Notes: generated by a model from the sequence alone, not told the origin. A stretch of DNA of 64,000 nucleotides from an uncultured Prochlorococcus sp. (GCF_902626525.1 NZ_CACOFR010000001.1:1-64000), one strand, 5' to 3'; positions 35,503-45,378 are shown, counted from the first letter of the stretch. Numbers and translations are program-made.

Positions 35503-36518
35503 ATTTAAACTCCAAAAACTTTTTAATTACAGGAGGAACAGGTTCTTTTGGGACAACTTTATGTAATTACCTTTTAAAAAAGAAAGTTAAAAATATAAGG
35601 ATTTTTAGCAGAGATGAAAATAAACAATATCAAATGAGGAAAAATATAAAAGACTCTAGAGTGAATTTTTGTATTGGGGACATAAGAGACTATGACTCTA
35701 TTTTAAACGCTTGTCATGAAATTGATTATGTTTTTCATGCAGCTGCTTTAAAACAGGTCCCATCTTGTGAGTTTTATCCTATGGAAGCTGTTAAAACAAA
35801 TATTATTGGCACTGAAAACCTATTGAAAGCCGCTTCAAATAGCAAATTAGAAAAAGTTGTTCTACTTAGTACTGATAAAGCAGTTTATCCTATTAATGCA
35901 ATGGGATTATCAAAGGCAATGATGGAAAAATTGATGCTATCAAAAAACTTAATAAATGATATGAGTACAATATTTTGCGCAACTAGGTATGGGAATGTAA
36001 TGTGCTCAAGAGGTTCTGTTATACCCTTATTTGTAAATCAAATAAAAAATAATCTCCCAATTACTATTACTGATCCTCAAATGACAAGATACCTTATGTC
36101 TTTAGATGAATCTGTTGATTTAGTTCTGCATGCTTTCAATAATGGCTCACAAGGGGATATTTTTGTACAAAAATCACCTGCCTGTTCACTAATAGATTTA
36201 GTTACTGCTTTAAAAAATATATTTAATTACAAAAAAGAAAATATCATAATAGGAACTAGACACGGAGAAAAACTTTATGAATCTCTTTTATCTAGAGAAG
36301 AGATGGCTAGGGTTGAAGATAATGGAAAATTCTTCAGATTACCATGTGATAATAGATCTTTAAATTATGATAAATTTTTTAAAGAGGGTAAGGAAATTAA
36401 CAAAGAGCATAAAGAATATACGTCACATAATACTAAGAGGCTTTCGGTAGAAGAGATTCAACAAATTTTGTTAGGTTTAGATTTTATTAAAGAAGCACTT
36501 GCATTGGAGAACAATTAA
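35499..36518 (+). CDS. UDP-GlcNAc 4,6-dehydratase/5-epimerase (FnlA/CapE/WbjB/WbvB-like)
   Basis: Extended SDR of 339 residues that starts UDP-2-acetamido-2,6-dideoxy-L-hexose pathways by 4,6-dehydration with C5 inversion. The cofactor loop is TGGTGSFG (11-18). The catalytic region shows STDKAVYP (124-131) and MGLSK (135-139), with Met replacing Tyr. This substitution is characteristic of CapE/WbjB and distinguishes them from PseB. The C-terminal TRHGEKLYESLLSREEM and TSHNTKRLSVEE segments are also typical of CapE. The product would go to the reductase just upstream (or the FnlB-like protein at 44650) and to the 2-epimerase at 43349. Confidence 0.85.
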   Translation: MNLNSKNFLITGGTGSFGTTLCNYLLKKKVKNIRIFSRDENKQYQMRKNIKDSRVNFCIGDIRDYDSILNACHEIDYVFHAAALKQVPSCEFYPMEAVKTNIIGTENLLKAASNSKLEKVVLLSTDKAVYPINAMGLSKAMMEKLMLSKNLINDMSTIFCATRYGNVMCSRGSVIPLFVNQIKNNLPITITDPQMTRYLMSLDESVDLVLHAFNNGSQGDIFVQKSPACSLIDLVTALKNIFNYKKENIIIGTRHGEKLYESLLSREEMARVEDNGKFFRLPCDNRSLNYDKFFKEGKEINKEHKEYTSHNTKRLSVEEIQQILLGLDFIKEALALENN

Positions 36519-36523
36519 CTTTT

Positions 36524-37483
36524 TTACTTAAAGTATTCTTTTTTAAACCAATCAATTGTGAGTTTAATCCCGTCATCTAATGAAATTTCTGGACTCCAAT
36601 TTAAATTATTTATAGCTTTACTAATATCTGGTTTTCTTTGAAGAGGGTCATCCTCAGGAAGTGATTTATATATAAAATTCAAGTTTGGATTTATAAGCTT
36701 TTTAATTTTTCTTGCTAGTTCTATAATTGTAAATTCATGTGGATTTCCAATATTTACTGGTGTGTAGATCTCAGAGTCCATAAGTTTTATCATCCCTTTT
36801 ATAAGGTCATCAACGAAACAAAATGAGCGAGTTTGATTACCATCTCCATATATTGTCAATGGTTTTCCTTGCAGAGCTTGAAAAATAAAATTGCTAACTA
36901 CCCTTCCATCATCGCAACGCATTCTTGGCCCGTAAGTATTAAAAATCCTCATAATCCTCGTATTGAGATTATGCATTCGCTGATAATCCGAACATAATGT
37001 TTCAGCAATCCTTTTCCCTTCGTCGTAACAGCTTCTTATGCCAACCGTATTCACAGATCCCCTGTATTCTTCATTCTGAGGGTTTATCTCTGGATCACCG
37101 TATACTTCACTTGTACTAGCTAGTAAAAAATCTGCTCCAACTCTTCTGGCTAGTCCCAACATATTGTAAGTTCCAAGAAAGATTGTTTTAGATGTTTTGA
37201 TAGGATTTGATTGATAATGAACGGGAGAGGCAGGACAAGCTAAATGCCATATTTTATCAACTTCTAGTTGGATTGGTTCGGTAACATCATGCCTTATAAT
37301 CTCAAAATTTGGGTGATTTAACCATTTAGCAATATTAGATTTGTCTCCAGTAAAATAATTATCTAAACATATTACCTTTTCTCCTTTTTGCATTAATTCA
37401 TCAATAAGGTGTGAACCAAGAAATCCTGCACCACCCGAAACTAGATTACGCTTATTATTAGTAGTATTTATTTTGTTATTCAT
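36524..37483 (-). CDS. UDP-glucuronate decarboxylase (UDP-xylose synthase)
   Basis: Extended SDR of 319 residues making UDP-xylose from UDP-glucuronate. The ATG at 37483 is preferred over a TTG ten codons earlier. The cofactor loop [34 protein letters not shown] and YDEGK (catalytic Tyr and Lys) are all present, as is [19 protein letters not shown], the stretch that binds the uracil and glucuronate. The family match is close to complete. It is divergent from the UDP-glucose dehydrogenase gene (222-base spacer), which makes its substrate, so the two form a UDP-xylose module. It converges with the FnlA-like gene with only 5 bases between stops. Confidence 0.9.
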   Translation of the reverse strand: MNNKINTTNNKRNLVSGGAGFLGSHLIDELMQKGEKVICLDNYFTGDKSNIAKWLNHPNFEIIRHDVTEPIQLEVDKIWHLACPASPVHYQSNPIKTSKTIFLGTYNMLGLARRVGADFLLASTSEVYGDPEINPQNEEYRGSVNTVGIRSCYDEGKRIAETLCSDYQRMHNLNTRIMRIFNTYGPRMRCDDGRVVSNFIFQALQGKPLTIYGDGNQTRSFCFVDDLIKGMIKLMDSEIYTPVNIGNPHEFTIIELARKIKKLINPNLNFIYKSLPEDDPLQRKPDISKAINNLNWSPEISLDDGIKLTIDWFKKEYFK

Positions 37484-37705
37484 AATTAAATTTGTTTTAA
37501 AAAAAATATTCAAAAGTATACAAATAAATAAACTCTTACTTTATGAATAATGCTTGAAAATTATTTTTAGAATTTTATCATATAATAATTTTGAAATATT
37601 TTGATATTTAAATCAATAGATTTAGAAATGTTATAGTTAAGATCTAAAAATCAATTTTTCTAAATTTAGGTTTTTATTAATATAAAAATTTTCTTTTAAT
37701 CCCAT

Positions 37706-39133
37706 ATGACCAATTATTTAGTAAAAAAAATTTGTTGTATTGGAGCCGGATATGTTGGAGGCCCAACTATGGCTGTTTTTGCTAATCATTGCCCGAATAT
37801 AAAAATTACAGTAGTAGATATAAATCAAAAAAGGATAGATGCTTGGAAAAGTAATGATCCTGCCGATTTCCCAATTTTTGAGCCTCAATTAGATGAGTTA
37901 ATTTTAAATTGTAGAGAAAAAAATCTATTTTTTACAACAAATTTAGAGCAATCCATAGCAGAAGCAGATATGATTTTTATCTCTGTAAATACTCCCACCA
38001 AAACGAAAGGAGTTGGAGCTGGTAAAGCAAGTGATCTTAAGTGGGTTGAAGCATCAGCTAGACAGATAGCAAAATTTGCTAATTCTCATACTATTGTCGT
38101 TGAAAAAAGTACCTTGCCAGTTAAAACAGCTGAAACAATAAAGAAAATATTATCAAGCTCACAGGAAAATAATCTAGACAAAAAAGAGAAAAGCTTCTCT
38201 GTTTTATCCAATCCTGAATTTCTTTCTGAAGGAAATGCTATTAATGATTTAGAGAATCCAGATAGAGTTCTTATTGGAGGTGATGATGAAAAAGCTATTG
38301 AGGCCTTATCAGAAATTTACTCAAATTGGGTTCCAAAAAATAAAATTCTGAAAACTAATATTTGGAGTTCAGAACTTTCCAAATTAACTGCAAATGCTTT
38401 TTTAGCGCAAAGAATTTCTTCAATCAATTCAATATCAGCATTATGTGAGTCTACAGGAGCTGATATTAATCAAGTTAAAAAAGCTATAGGAATGGATACA
38501 AGAATTGGAGAGAAATTTTTATCACCTGGTCCAGGTTTTGGTGGAAGTTGTTTTCAAAAAGATATTCTTAATTTGGTTTATTTATCAAGCTTTTATAAAT
38601 TAGAAGAAGTTGCAAATTATTGGCAAGGAGTAATTGATATTAATAATTGGCAAAAATCAAGGATATCAAGATTAGTAGTAAATTATTTATTTGGAAATGT
38701 TTCTGAAAAAAAGATTGCGATTCTGGGATTTGCTTTTAAAGCTAATACCAACGATACAAGGCAATCTCCTTCTATAGATATATGTAAGGATTTGTTGGAA
38801 GAGGGAGCTCATCTTTCAATCTATGATCCAAAGGTGGAAAATTCAAAAATAATAGATGATCTACAAAACAATTTTAATAAAACAGAAGTTAATCAAGGAT
38901 ATGGTTCTTGGGAAATTGCATCCTCAGTTTTGGATGCTTCCAAAGGTAGCGACGCCATAATATTACTAACTGAATGGAACGAATTCTTGAATATTGACTG
39001 GAAAAAAATAATTAAATTGATGAGAAAACCCGCATGGGTATTTGATACAAGATCATGTATAGATCATAAAATTGCAAGAGAGGCTGGCTTTAATGTTTGG
39101 AAAATTGGTAATTCATCATTTTTTAATGTATGA
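37706..39133 (+). CDS. ugd: UDP-glucose 6-dehydrogenase
   Basis: NAD-dependent four-electron oxidation of UDP-glucose to UDP-glucuronate. The 475-residue length, extended N-terminal GAGYVGGPTM (13-22), VNTPTKTKG and the catalytic GFGGSCFQKD (Cys282, Lys285) match the eukaryote-like long form. FAFKANTNDTRQSPS begins the UDP-binding C-terminal domain. It shares a 222-base divergent region with the UDP-xylose synthase gene; a TATAAT at 37581-37586 could be a -10 element for this gene, but a good -35 was not seen. It ends 11 bases before a GtrA-family gene. Confidence 0.92.
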   Translation: MTNYLVKKICCIGAGYVGGPTMAVFANHCPNIKITVVDINQKRIDAWKSNDPADFPIFEPQLDELILNCREKNLFFTTNLEQSIAEADMIFISVNTPTKTKGVGAGKASDLKWVEASARQIAKFANSHTIVVEKSTLPVKTAETIKKILSSSQENNLDKKEKSFSVLSNPEFLSEGNAINDLENPDRVLIGGDDEKAIEALSEIYSNWVPKNKILKTNIWSSELSKLTANAFLAQRISSINSISALCESTGADINQVKKAIGMDTRIGEKFLSPGPGFGGSCFQKDILNLVYLSSFYKLEEVANYWQGVIDINNWQKSRISRLVVNYLFGNVSEKKIAILGFAFKANTNDTRQSPSIDICKDLLEEGAHLSIYDPKVENSKIIDDLQNNFNKTEVNQGYGSWEIASSVLDASKGSDAIILLTEWNEFLNIDWKKIIKLMRKPAWVFDTRSCIDHKIAREAGFNVWKIGNSSFFNV

Positions 39134-39144
39134 ATTTTTTATAA

Positions 39145-39552
39145 ATGATCAAAGAAAATATATATAGAAAGAAATTAATATTTCATTTGAAAAATAATAA
39201 AAAAGTACTTTTTTTAATATATGGTTTAGTTAATGTATTAATTACAAATTTCTTATTACAAATTTTTTTATTATTTTTCCCAATATTTTTTTCTACTCTG
39301 ATAAGTCAAATATTTAATTTAAATTTTGGATTTTATTTATATGGCTTGAAAGTTTTTAAAGTTAAATTTCTTGGCAAGAAAATTTATTTTAAATATTTAT
39401 TTTTTCACTTATTTCTATGGATATTGAATTGGTTCTTAATAAATTTTATTTATTCTTATAATATTTCAAAGAATTTAGCGGCATTGTTAGTAGTGCCTTT
39501 TCTTGCTTTAATATCATTTGTATATCAAAAGAATATTGTTTTTATTAAGTAA
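39145..39552 (+). CDS. GtrA-family membrane protein
   Basis: A 135-residue protein with four hydrophobic helices and short charged ends, typical of GtrA-like polyprenyl-phosphate sugar flippases. It lies 11 bases after ugd and 12 before a GtrB/DPM-like GT2, the usual gtrA-gtrB arrangement that makes and flips a lipid-linked sugar. The sequence is very rich in Phe, Leu and Ile. This is the second GtrA-like protein in the island; the other belongs to the arabinose block. Confidence 0.7.
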   Translation: MIKENIYRKKLIFHLKNNKKVLFLIYGLVNVLITNFLLQIFLLFFPIFFSTLISQIFNLNFGFYLYGLKVFKVKFLGKKIYFKYLFFHLFLWILNWFLINFIYSYNISKNLAALLVVPFLALISFVYQKNIVFIK

Positions 39553-39564
39553 TTTGTTTTGAAG

Positions 39565-40305
39565 ATGGATAGGAATCTCAAATATAAAAATTATGAAAAA
39601 AATTTTGAAAGTAAAGATATCTTATTATCAGTAATAGTACCTTGCTTTAATGAAATTAATACACTCGCAAAAGTTATTGATAAAATAAAGGAATCGCCAA
39701 TTAAAGAAAAAGAAATTATCATAATTGATGATTTCTCAATTGATGGTTCTAGAGAATACTTGGAAAATTTAATTGATAATCAAATAATAACAAAATTTCA
39801 TAATCGCAATATGGGTAAAGGAGCTGCAATTAGTACAGGTATAAAAACTGCCTCAGGCAAGATAATTATAATTCAAGATGCTGATCTAGAATATGATCCT
39901 GACGAATATCCTAATATGATTAATCCAATTGTTCATAATAAAGCTGATATTGTCTATGGAAGTAGATTTAAGGGAGGGCAGCCTCACAGAGTAGTTTATT
40001 TTTGGCATAGAGTTGGCAATGGATTTTTAACTCTATTAAGTAATATTTTTACTGACTTGAATTTAAGTGATATGGAGACTTGCTACAAGGCTTTTAAAAG
40101 TGAAATATTAAAAAATATTAGAATTGAAGAGAAAAGATTTGGCTTTGAACCTGAAATAACTGCAAAGATATCAAAAAAAAATTATAGAATTTTTGAAGTA
40201 GGTATTTCTTATTACGGTAGAACTTATCAAGAGGGTAAAAAGATAGGCTGGAAAGATGGTTTTCAGGCTATTTTGTGTATTTTAAAATATAATTTATTCA
40301 GATAA
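39565..40305 (+). CDS. GtrB/dolichol-phosphate-mannose-synthase-like GT2
   Basis: A 246-residue GT2 enzyme that transfers a sugar from a nucleotide to polyprenyl phosphate. The ATG at 39565 is chosen over an upstream TTG. Motifs in order are SVIVPCFNEINTL, IIDDFSIDG, RNMGKGAAISTGIK, the metal motif QDADLEYDP and GSRFKGGQ, then DMETCYKAF and FGFEPEITAKI. These match the soluble DPM/GtrB catalytic domain, and no membrane helices are present. Partnered by the GtrA-like protein upstream. Its last bases overlap the convergent membrane-protein gene by 12. Confidence 0.82.
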   Translation: MDRNLKYKNYEKNFESKDILLSVIVPCFNEINTLAKVIDKIKESPIKEKEIIIIDDFSIDGSREYLENLIDNQIITKFHNRNMGKGAAISTGIKTASGKIIIIQDADLEYDPDEYPNMINPIVHNKADIVYGSRFKGGQPHRVVYFWHRVGNGFLTLLSNIFTDLNLSDMETCYKAFKSEILKNIRIEEKRFGFEPEITAKISKKNYRIFEVGISYYGRTYQEGKKIGWKDGFQAILCILKYNLFR

Positions 40306-42090
40306 AGTTGCCATCTTACAATACTTAAAAGTTTGTTTTTTACGATTGAAAAAATTCCTACTTGCGGCATCCGTATTAATAAGCTTGCAGTCATAATGTT
40401 TTTCATTAACTTTGTCGCTTAAATTTGTAATTATTTGCTTTATATTATATTTTTTTAAACATAAGTCTTTTGAATTGGATAATTTTAAAAGTTCATTTTC
40501 TTTTATACACTTTTTAAATTTATCTATTTCTAAATAATTGTTTGGGTAATAAAGCCTCATATTTCTTTTATTTATTAGAAAACTTCCTGAAATATTTTGA
40601 TCTATTATCTTAGATAAATTGTATCCATATGCTGTTTTATGCATCAACTTTGAATAATCTTTCAAGGCTAAAAAATTTAAGTATATGGATGAAAATAAAA
40701 ATAGAATTATTATAAAAAATTGTGATATTGTTGCAATATAAAATAAAAATTTTATTTTATATTTTTTAATTGAGTTGATTAACTCTTCAGATTTATAAAT
40801 TAATATTATTAATGGAGCCACATAATAATCAGCTCTACCTTGGCACACTAAAATTAGTAATACCAGCTGTGCTAAACATATAAAGAGAAGACTATCACAA
40901 GATTTAATGATTTTCTTCTTTTTTGAATTGAGATTGACGAAGATTAATGATATAAATAAAATCCAAATGCTTGGTCCTAAAGAAGAACCTAAATCACTAA
41001 AACTATTTGGTAAAAATATTCTTATAAAAAATAAATTCTCTCTATTATAAGAAGAAATAAAATTAGCAAAGTTTATTACCAATTCATCATTCTTATTAAA
41101 TAGATTTGCTAATAAAGGGTAAAAAAAGTTTCCTGTTATAAGGAATCTACTAATAGTTATACATATTAATGCTAATAAAGAAATTAAAATTAATTTACTT
41201 GTTAAAATATATTTGATAGATTGAACAATTTTCTTGTTTTTTTGTTCATCTATTAAGAGATTTAAAGTAAGATCAATTAAGATTGGGGTAATAATAATTA
41301 TTGATGAAATTTTAAAAGTAACGCAGCTTATTATTGATATTAATAATAATTTAATAGTGTAAATTGATTTATTTGATTTCCAAATAATATATAAAACTAT
41401 TAGAGATGATTCTCCTAAAAATAAAGGTTTTCCAATTGTACTCCACTGAATGATTGTAGGTACTGATAGAAAAGCTATTAAATAAAAATTATTTTTTATT
41501 GATCTAGATAAGAAAGTAATTATTAAAGGTAAATTAATTATTTGAACAAATCTTATTAACCAAATATTATTTTCCTGGACAAAAGCAAGATTTGCATAGT
41601 CAGCTAATCCTAATAGACCTTGATGTAACCCTCCATCAACAAAAAATTTACCTCTCAAATAATATTGGTAAGGATAACCAACATGATAGTCAGCAGAATC
41701 AGGGTGATTTATAGGACCTACAGAAGATAAGAAAATTAAAATAAGTAAAAGAACTATTAAATATAAATATACTTTTTGTAATTTGTTGATATTTGATTTA
41801 TTAAAAAAATTTCTAATCTCATTGTCTAGGAAAGTTTTTATTTTAAATAATTTTGATAGACAATTTTTGTTTATAAGAATAGAAAAAAAAAGAATTATTA
41901 TTGAAAATATTAATAATGGTATTTTGCTTATTCCAAAAAATATTGATAATAAAGATATGAATCCTAGTAATAATTGAGAAAAAGGAAAAGATGCGAATAA
42001 TGCTGCATAAATTATTTTCTCATCTAATTCATTTTCTCTTGGAAAAAAAATTATTATTGAAGATGTGTAAATAATTAAAAATGAAAGCAT
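40294..42090 (-). CDS. large polytopic membrane protein, possible GT-C or polymerase
   Basis: A 598-residue protein with about twelve hydrophobic segments and a soluble C-terminal tail of about 120 residues. An acidic loop after the early helices (NHPDSADYHVGYP) resembles the catalytic Asp loop of GT-C lipid-sugar transferases. No other motif is recognised. It is the last gene of the minus-strand group with wzy-like, FnlB-like, FnlC-like and WbuB-like genes, one base after the WbuB-like stop. The GtrA/GtrB-like genes opposite could provide its donor. Assignment is tentative. Confidence 0.45.
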   Translation of the reverse strand: MLSFLIIYTSSIIIFFPRENELDEKIIYAALFASFPFSQLLLGFISLLSIFFGISKIPLLIFSIIILFFSILINKNCLSKLFKIKTFLDNEIRNFFNKSNINKLQKVYLYLIVLLLILIFLSSVGPINHPDSADYHVGYPYQYYLRGKFFVDGGLHQGLLGLADYANLAFVQENNIWLIRFVQIINLPLIITFLSRSIKNNFYLIAFLSVPTIIQWSTIGKPLFLGESSLIVLYIIWKSNKSIYTIKLLLISIISCVTFKISSIIIITPILIDLTLNLLIDEQKNKKIVQSIKYILTSKLILISLLALICITISRFLITGNFFYPLLANLFNKNDELVINFANFISSYNRENLFFIRIFLPNSFSDLGSSLGPSIWILFISLIFVNLNSKKKKIIKSCDSLLFICLAQLVLLILVCQGRADYYVAPLIILIYKSEELINSIKKYKIKFLFYIATISQFFIIILFLFSSIYLNFLALKDYSKLMHKTAYGYNLSKIIDQNISGSFLINKRNMRLYYPNNYLEIDKFKKCIKENELLKLSNSKDLCLKKYNIKQIITNLSDKVNEKHYDCKLINTDAASRNFFNRKKQTFKYCKMATLSE

Positions 42091-43344
42091 TTATGAATCC
42101 TTTTTTTTATTTGTTAAAGTATTAACCTTAACTAAATTAATAAATAATTTCTCTAAATTTTTAATTAAATATTTTTTAGAAAACATTTGGTTTGCATATT
42201 TTTTACCATTTTTGCCAATTTGATTTAAATTTTTTTTATCCATATTAATAACTTTTCCCATTATTTTAGAGAAAGTTATATGATCTCCAGAGTTGCATAT
42301 TAAACCTCCTTTTGCTTTTTTTATAACCTTTGCTCCTTCTCCCGAAATCATTCCAACAATAGGAATTCCTGATGTAAGGTAAAACTGAATCTTTCCAGGA
42401 ATTGTCATATTAAAAACTTCTCTATCTAAGAGACTTATAATTAGCGCATCAGCATGTTTAAAAAATGATGGCATTCTGCTAATTGGATAGCTATTGATTA
42501 ATTCAAAATATTTATCAAGTTCTTGCTTTTTAATTTCTTTCTCCAACCAAATTTTTTTGCTTCCTTCTCCAATTATTATTATTCTAAAATTATATTTGTT
42601 TTTTTTACTTAGAATTTTTACTGCTTTTGTAATGCTTAAAAAATCCTGAGCCTCACCAATATTTCCAGCAAATAAAAAAGTAAAAATTTTTTTGTTTTTA
42701 ATTTCTGGAGCTAATTTAGATTTTTCTTTAAATAAATCTGAATCTGACCAACTTGGGAAATAATCTGTATTATTTTTGACGGATGGGTATTTTTTTATCT
42801 CTTTTAGAATACTTTTTGATTGAGCTAATATTACATCACAATTACTATAAATCCAATTAACTAAAATTTTTAAAAGATTAATTTGCCAATCTTTTTTTAT
42901 AATGTTTAATGCAACTAAAGTATTTGGCCATAAATCAAGTATCCATAGAACATTAGGACAATTATTCAATTTTGAAAAAAATGCAGAAGTTATTCCTACT
43001 GTTACTGGAGATAATTGAAAAGTAAAAACGATATCAAATTTTTTACGCTTTAATTTGAAGTACCCAAAGAAAATTGAATTAATAAGAAAACTAAAGTAAT
43101 TTAAACTTAGAGTAAGTTTATTGTTTTTTCTAGGAAATACTGGAACCCTAATTATTTTTGCCCCTTTGTATTTATTAAATTTTTTTTTATCTTTTAAAAA
43201 TTCTTTATAGATCTCTCCTTTTGGATAGTTTGGATATCCTGTAAGAACTGTAATATCATGCTCGAGGTTAGTAAATTCTTCGCATAATTCATTTATACGA
43301 AAATTTTCAGGCCAAAAGTACTGGGTTACGATTAGTATTCTCAA
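42091..43344 (-). CDS. WbuB-like family 4 glycosyltransferase (likely L-FucNAc-type sugar)
   Basis: GT-B retaining transferase of 417 residues. It begins MRILIVTQYFWPENFRIN and has VLTGYPNYPKGEIY, both signature segments of WbuB, the L-fucosamine transferase of E. coli O26-type loci. FLFAGNIGEAQD starts the C-terminal donor domain, and a late PGKIQFYLTSGIPIVGM segment precedes the nucleotide-binding end. The start is TTG, since no ATG lies in frame before an upstream stop. It directly follows the FnlC-like gene (4 bases), the arrangement expected for a FucNAc or related donor. Confidence 0.78.
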   Translation of the reverse strand: MRILIVTQYFWPENFRINELCEEFTNLEHDITVLTGYPNYPKGEIYKEFLKDKKKFNKYKGAKIIRVPVFPRKNNKLTLSLNYFSFLINSIFFGYFKLKRKKFDIVFTFQLSPVTVGITSAFFSKLNNCPNVLWILDLWPNTLVALNIIKKDWQINLLKILVNWIYSNCDVILAQSKSILKEIKKYPSVKNNTDYFPSWSDSDLFKEKSKLAPEIKNKKIFTFLFAGNIGEAQDFLSITKAVKILSKKNKYNFRIIIIGEGSKKIWLEKEIKKQELDKYFELINSYPISRMPSFFKHADALIISLLDREVFNMTIPGKIQFYLTSGIPIVGMISGEGAKVIKKAKGGLICNSGDHITFSKIMGKVINMDKKNLNQIGKNGKKYANQMFSKKYLIKNLEKLFINLVKVNTLTNKKKDS

Positions 43345-43348
43345 TTTA

Positions 43349-44479
43349 CTATAAAAATTTTTTCCATGTTTTTCTTTGTATGTAGTCTGTATAACTTATG
43401 ATTATTCTTAAAACTTTTTCTGAAATATTTTTGCATTGATAATCTTTTACAATATCAAGTTTTCTATCATCCCCCTTTTTACTTTTAATTAATATATCTA
43501 TAGCTTGCCTGACTCTCTCACTATTTACTCCAGTCATCATAACTGCCGTCTCCTCCATTGCTTCGGGTCTTTCATGTGTCTCTCTAATGTTTATCGCGGG
43601 GAAGTTTAAGATGGATGACTCTTCATTTATAGTGCCACTATCTGATAGAACTAAGCGAGCGTTAAGCTGTAATTGTATATAGTCTGTAAAACTTTGGGGT
43701 TTGATAAGAATAATTTTTTTATTTAATCTGCAGTTAGATTCATTTATTTTATTTCTTGTCCTTGGATGAGTTGATACAACAACTTCTAAATTGTATAGAT
43801 TTACTAGATTATTAAGAATATTAATTATTTTCTCAAAATTCGAAGAGTTTATATTCTCTTCTCTATGAAAACTTGCTAGAAAATAATTATTATTATCTAA
43901 ATTTAGATCTTTAAGAATTTTAGATTCTCTAATCTTTTTCTTATAAAAGTCTATTACCTCAAACATTGGACTTCCAATTTTAATAACTAAGTCTTTTGGA
44001 ATGCCTTCAGAAATCAAATAATCTCTAGCAATTGTACTGTAAGTCATATTTACATCAGCCGTATGATCAACTATCTTTCTATTAATTTCTTCAGGAACTC
44101 GCATATCGAAACATCTATTACCAGCTTCAAAATGGAAGGTTGGAATTTGTCTTTTTTTTGCTGCAATTATAGCCATACAACTGTTAGTATCTCCTAGAAC
44201 TAGTAGAGCATCGGGATTTATTTTTTCAAGAAGATCATCAATCTTAATCAGTATCTTGCCAATAGTTTTAGTAGCATTTACATCTGCAGCATTCAAAAAA
44301 TAGTCTGGCTTCCTTAAATTTAAGTCTTTAAAGAAGATTTGATTTAATTCATAATCATAATTCTGACCAGTATGAACGAGAGTATGGTTGGTGAATTGGT
44401 CTAATTTAGGAATAATTCTACTTAAACGTATAATCTCGGGCCTTGTCCCAACTACTGTTATTACTTTCAGTTTGCTCAT
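43349..44479 (-). CDS. UDP-L-FucNAc/L-RhaNAc 2-epimerase (FnlC/CapG/WbjD/WbvD-like)
   Basis: A UDP-GlcNAc 2-epimerase family member (376 residues with the ATG at 44479; a longer TTG frame is less likely). GTRPEIIRLS (11-20), TGQNYDYELNQIFF, HFEAGNRCFDMRVPEE and GSPMFEVIDFY match the FnlC/CapG/WbjD branch rather than WecB. It performs the final C2 epimerisation to UDP-L-FucNAc or UDP-L-QuiNAc. Upstream is a FnlB-like reductase gene and downstream a WbuB-like transferase. The dehydratase for the same pathway lies 7 kb away on the opposite strand. Confidence 0.85.
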   Translation of the reverse strand: MSKLKVITVVGTRPEIIRLSRIIPKLDQFTNHTLVHTGQNYDYELNQIFFKDLNLRKPDYFLNAADVNATKTIGKILIKIDDLLEKINPDALLVLGDTNSCMAIIAAKKRQIPTFHFEAGNRCFDMRVPEEINRKIVDHTADVNMTYSTIARDYLISEGIPKDLVIKIGSPMFEVIDFYKKKIRESKILKDLNLDNNNYFLASFHREENINSSNFEKIINILNNLVNLYNLEVVVSTHPRTRNKINESNCRLNKKIILIKPQSFTDYIQLQLNARLVLSDSGTINEESSILNFPAINIRETHERPEAMEETAVMMTGVNSERVRQAIDILIKSKKGDDRKLDIVKDYQCKNISEKVLRIIISYTDYIQRKTWKKFL

Positions 44480-44649
44480 TTTTAAAAGATTATAATTTTT
44501 AAATTTAAGAACAACTAACAATCATAGATAAACTATAAACTGCCTTTATAATTATTTTAATTTAATTTAATTAACAAAACAAATCTAATTTATAAATGCA
44601 TTTATAATTATTTTTTATTTTGATTTTTTTGATTCAATTTACTTATTAT

Positions 44650-45372
44650 TTATAATTTTTTATAACTTAAATAAGTTTTATATAATTTAGTTTCTAGATC
44701 ATTTTTTATGGAAGAAGGATTTGATATTTTCTGAAAATTCTTGATTTTTTTTGCCAGATAATCAATATTTACTTTGTTTATATTATCTATCTTGATATAG
44801 ATACTTTGAAAATCATTGTTTTCTATTAAAAAAGCTAATTGCTCACATAGATCTTCAATATAAACTAATTCTATTTCCTTATTTGGCTCAATAATATTAA
44901 GTTCAATTTTATTTAAAACATTGAAGCAAAAAGTGGCAACTACAGAATTATAATTTGGCTTACATCCCATCCCAAATATTCCTGGGAGTCTTAAAATAGC
45001 TATTTTATTTTTATGAAAATTATTTAGTTTAATTAGAATATTCTCGCATTCTTTTTTACTCCTTCCATATTCATTATTCTTCTCAGCTTGGATAGAGGAA
45101 GCATAATAAATTTTTGTATTTATGTTTTTTTCTATAACTTTGCAAAGCTTTTTAGTAAGATTATAATTTCCCTTTTTAAAATCTTCATTAATGGTTTTTT
45201 TATTTAAGCCTGCCAGATGAAATACTATATCAATCTTATTTATTATTTTTTCTAGATCTTCTAAAAGATCTTCTCTCGAAAATTCAAAAATATTATGTTC
45301 TGAGTTTGATCTAAGATATCTGACTAAATTTTTCCCAATAAAACCTTTTGATCCAGTTACTAATATATTCAT
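44650..45372 (-). CDS. FnlB/CapF/WbjC-like reductase lacking the C-terminal cupin domain
   Basis: An extended SDR of 240 residues with GSKGFIG (7-13), SSIQAEKNNEYGRSK (catalytic Tyr102, Lys106) and CKPNYNSVVATFC (137-149). These are the exact signatures of the CapF/WbjC/FnlB N-terminal domain. Full CapF is about 369 residues with a metal-binding cupin that carries out C3 epimerisation; here the protein stops right after LYKTYLSYKKL, the end of the SDR domain. The 170 bases to the FnlC-like start are too short to encode the missing part. The protein should still reduce C4. Whether the locus then makes L-FucNAc or a C3 epimer is open. Confidence 0.78.
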   Translation of the reverse strand: MNILVTGSKGFIGKNLVRYLRSNSEHNIFEFSREDLLEDLEKIINKIDIVFHLAGLNKKTINEDFKKGNYNLTKKLCKVIEKNINTKIYYASSIQAEKNNEYGRSKKECENILIKLNNFHKNKIAILRLPGIFGMGCKPNYNSVVATFCFNVLNKIELNIIEPNKEIELVYIEDLCEQLAFLIENNDFQSIYIKIDNINKVNIDYLAKKIKNFQKISNPSSIKNDLETKLYKTYLSYKKL

Positions 45373-45378
45373 ATTAGA

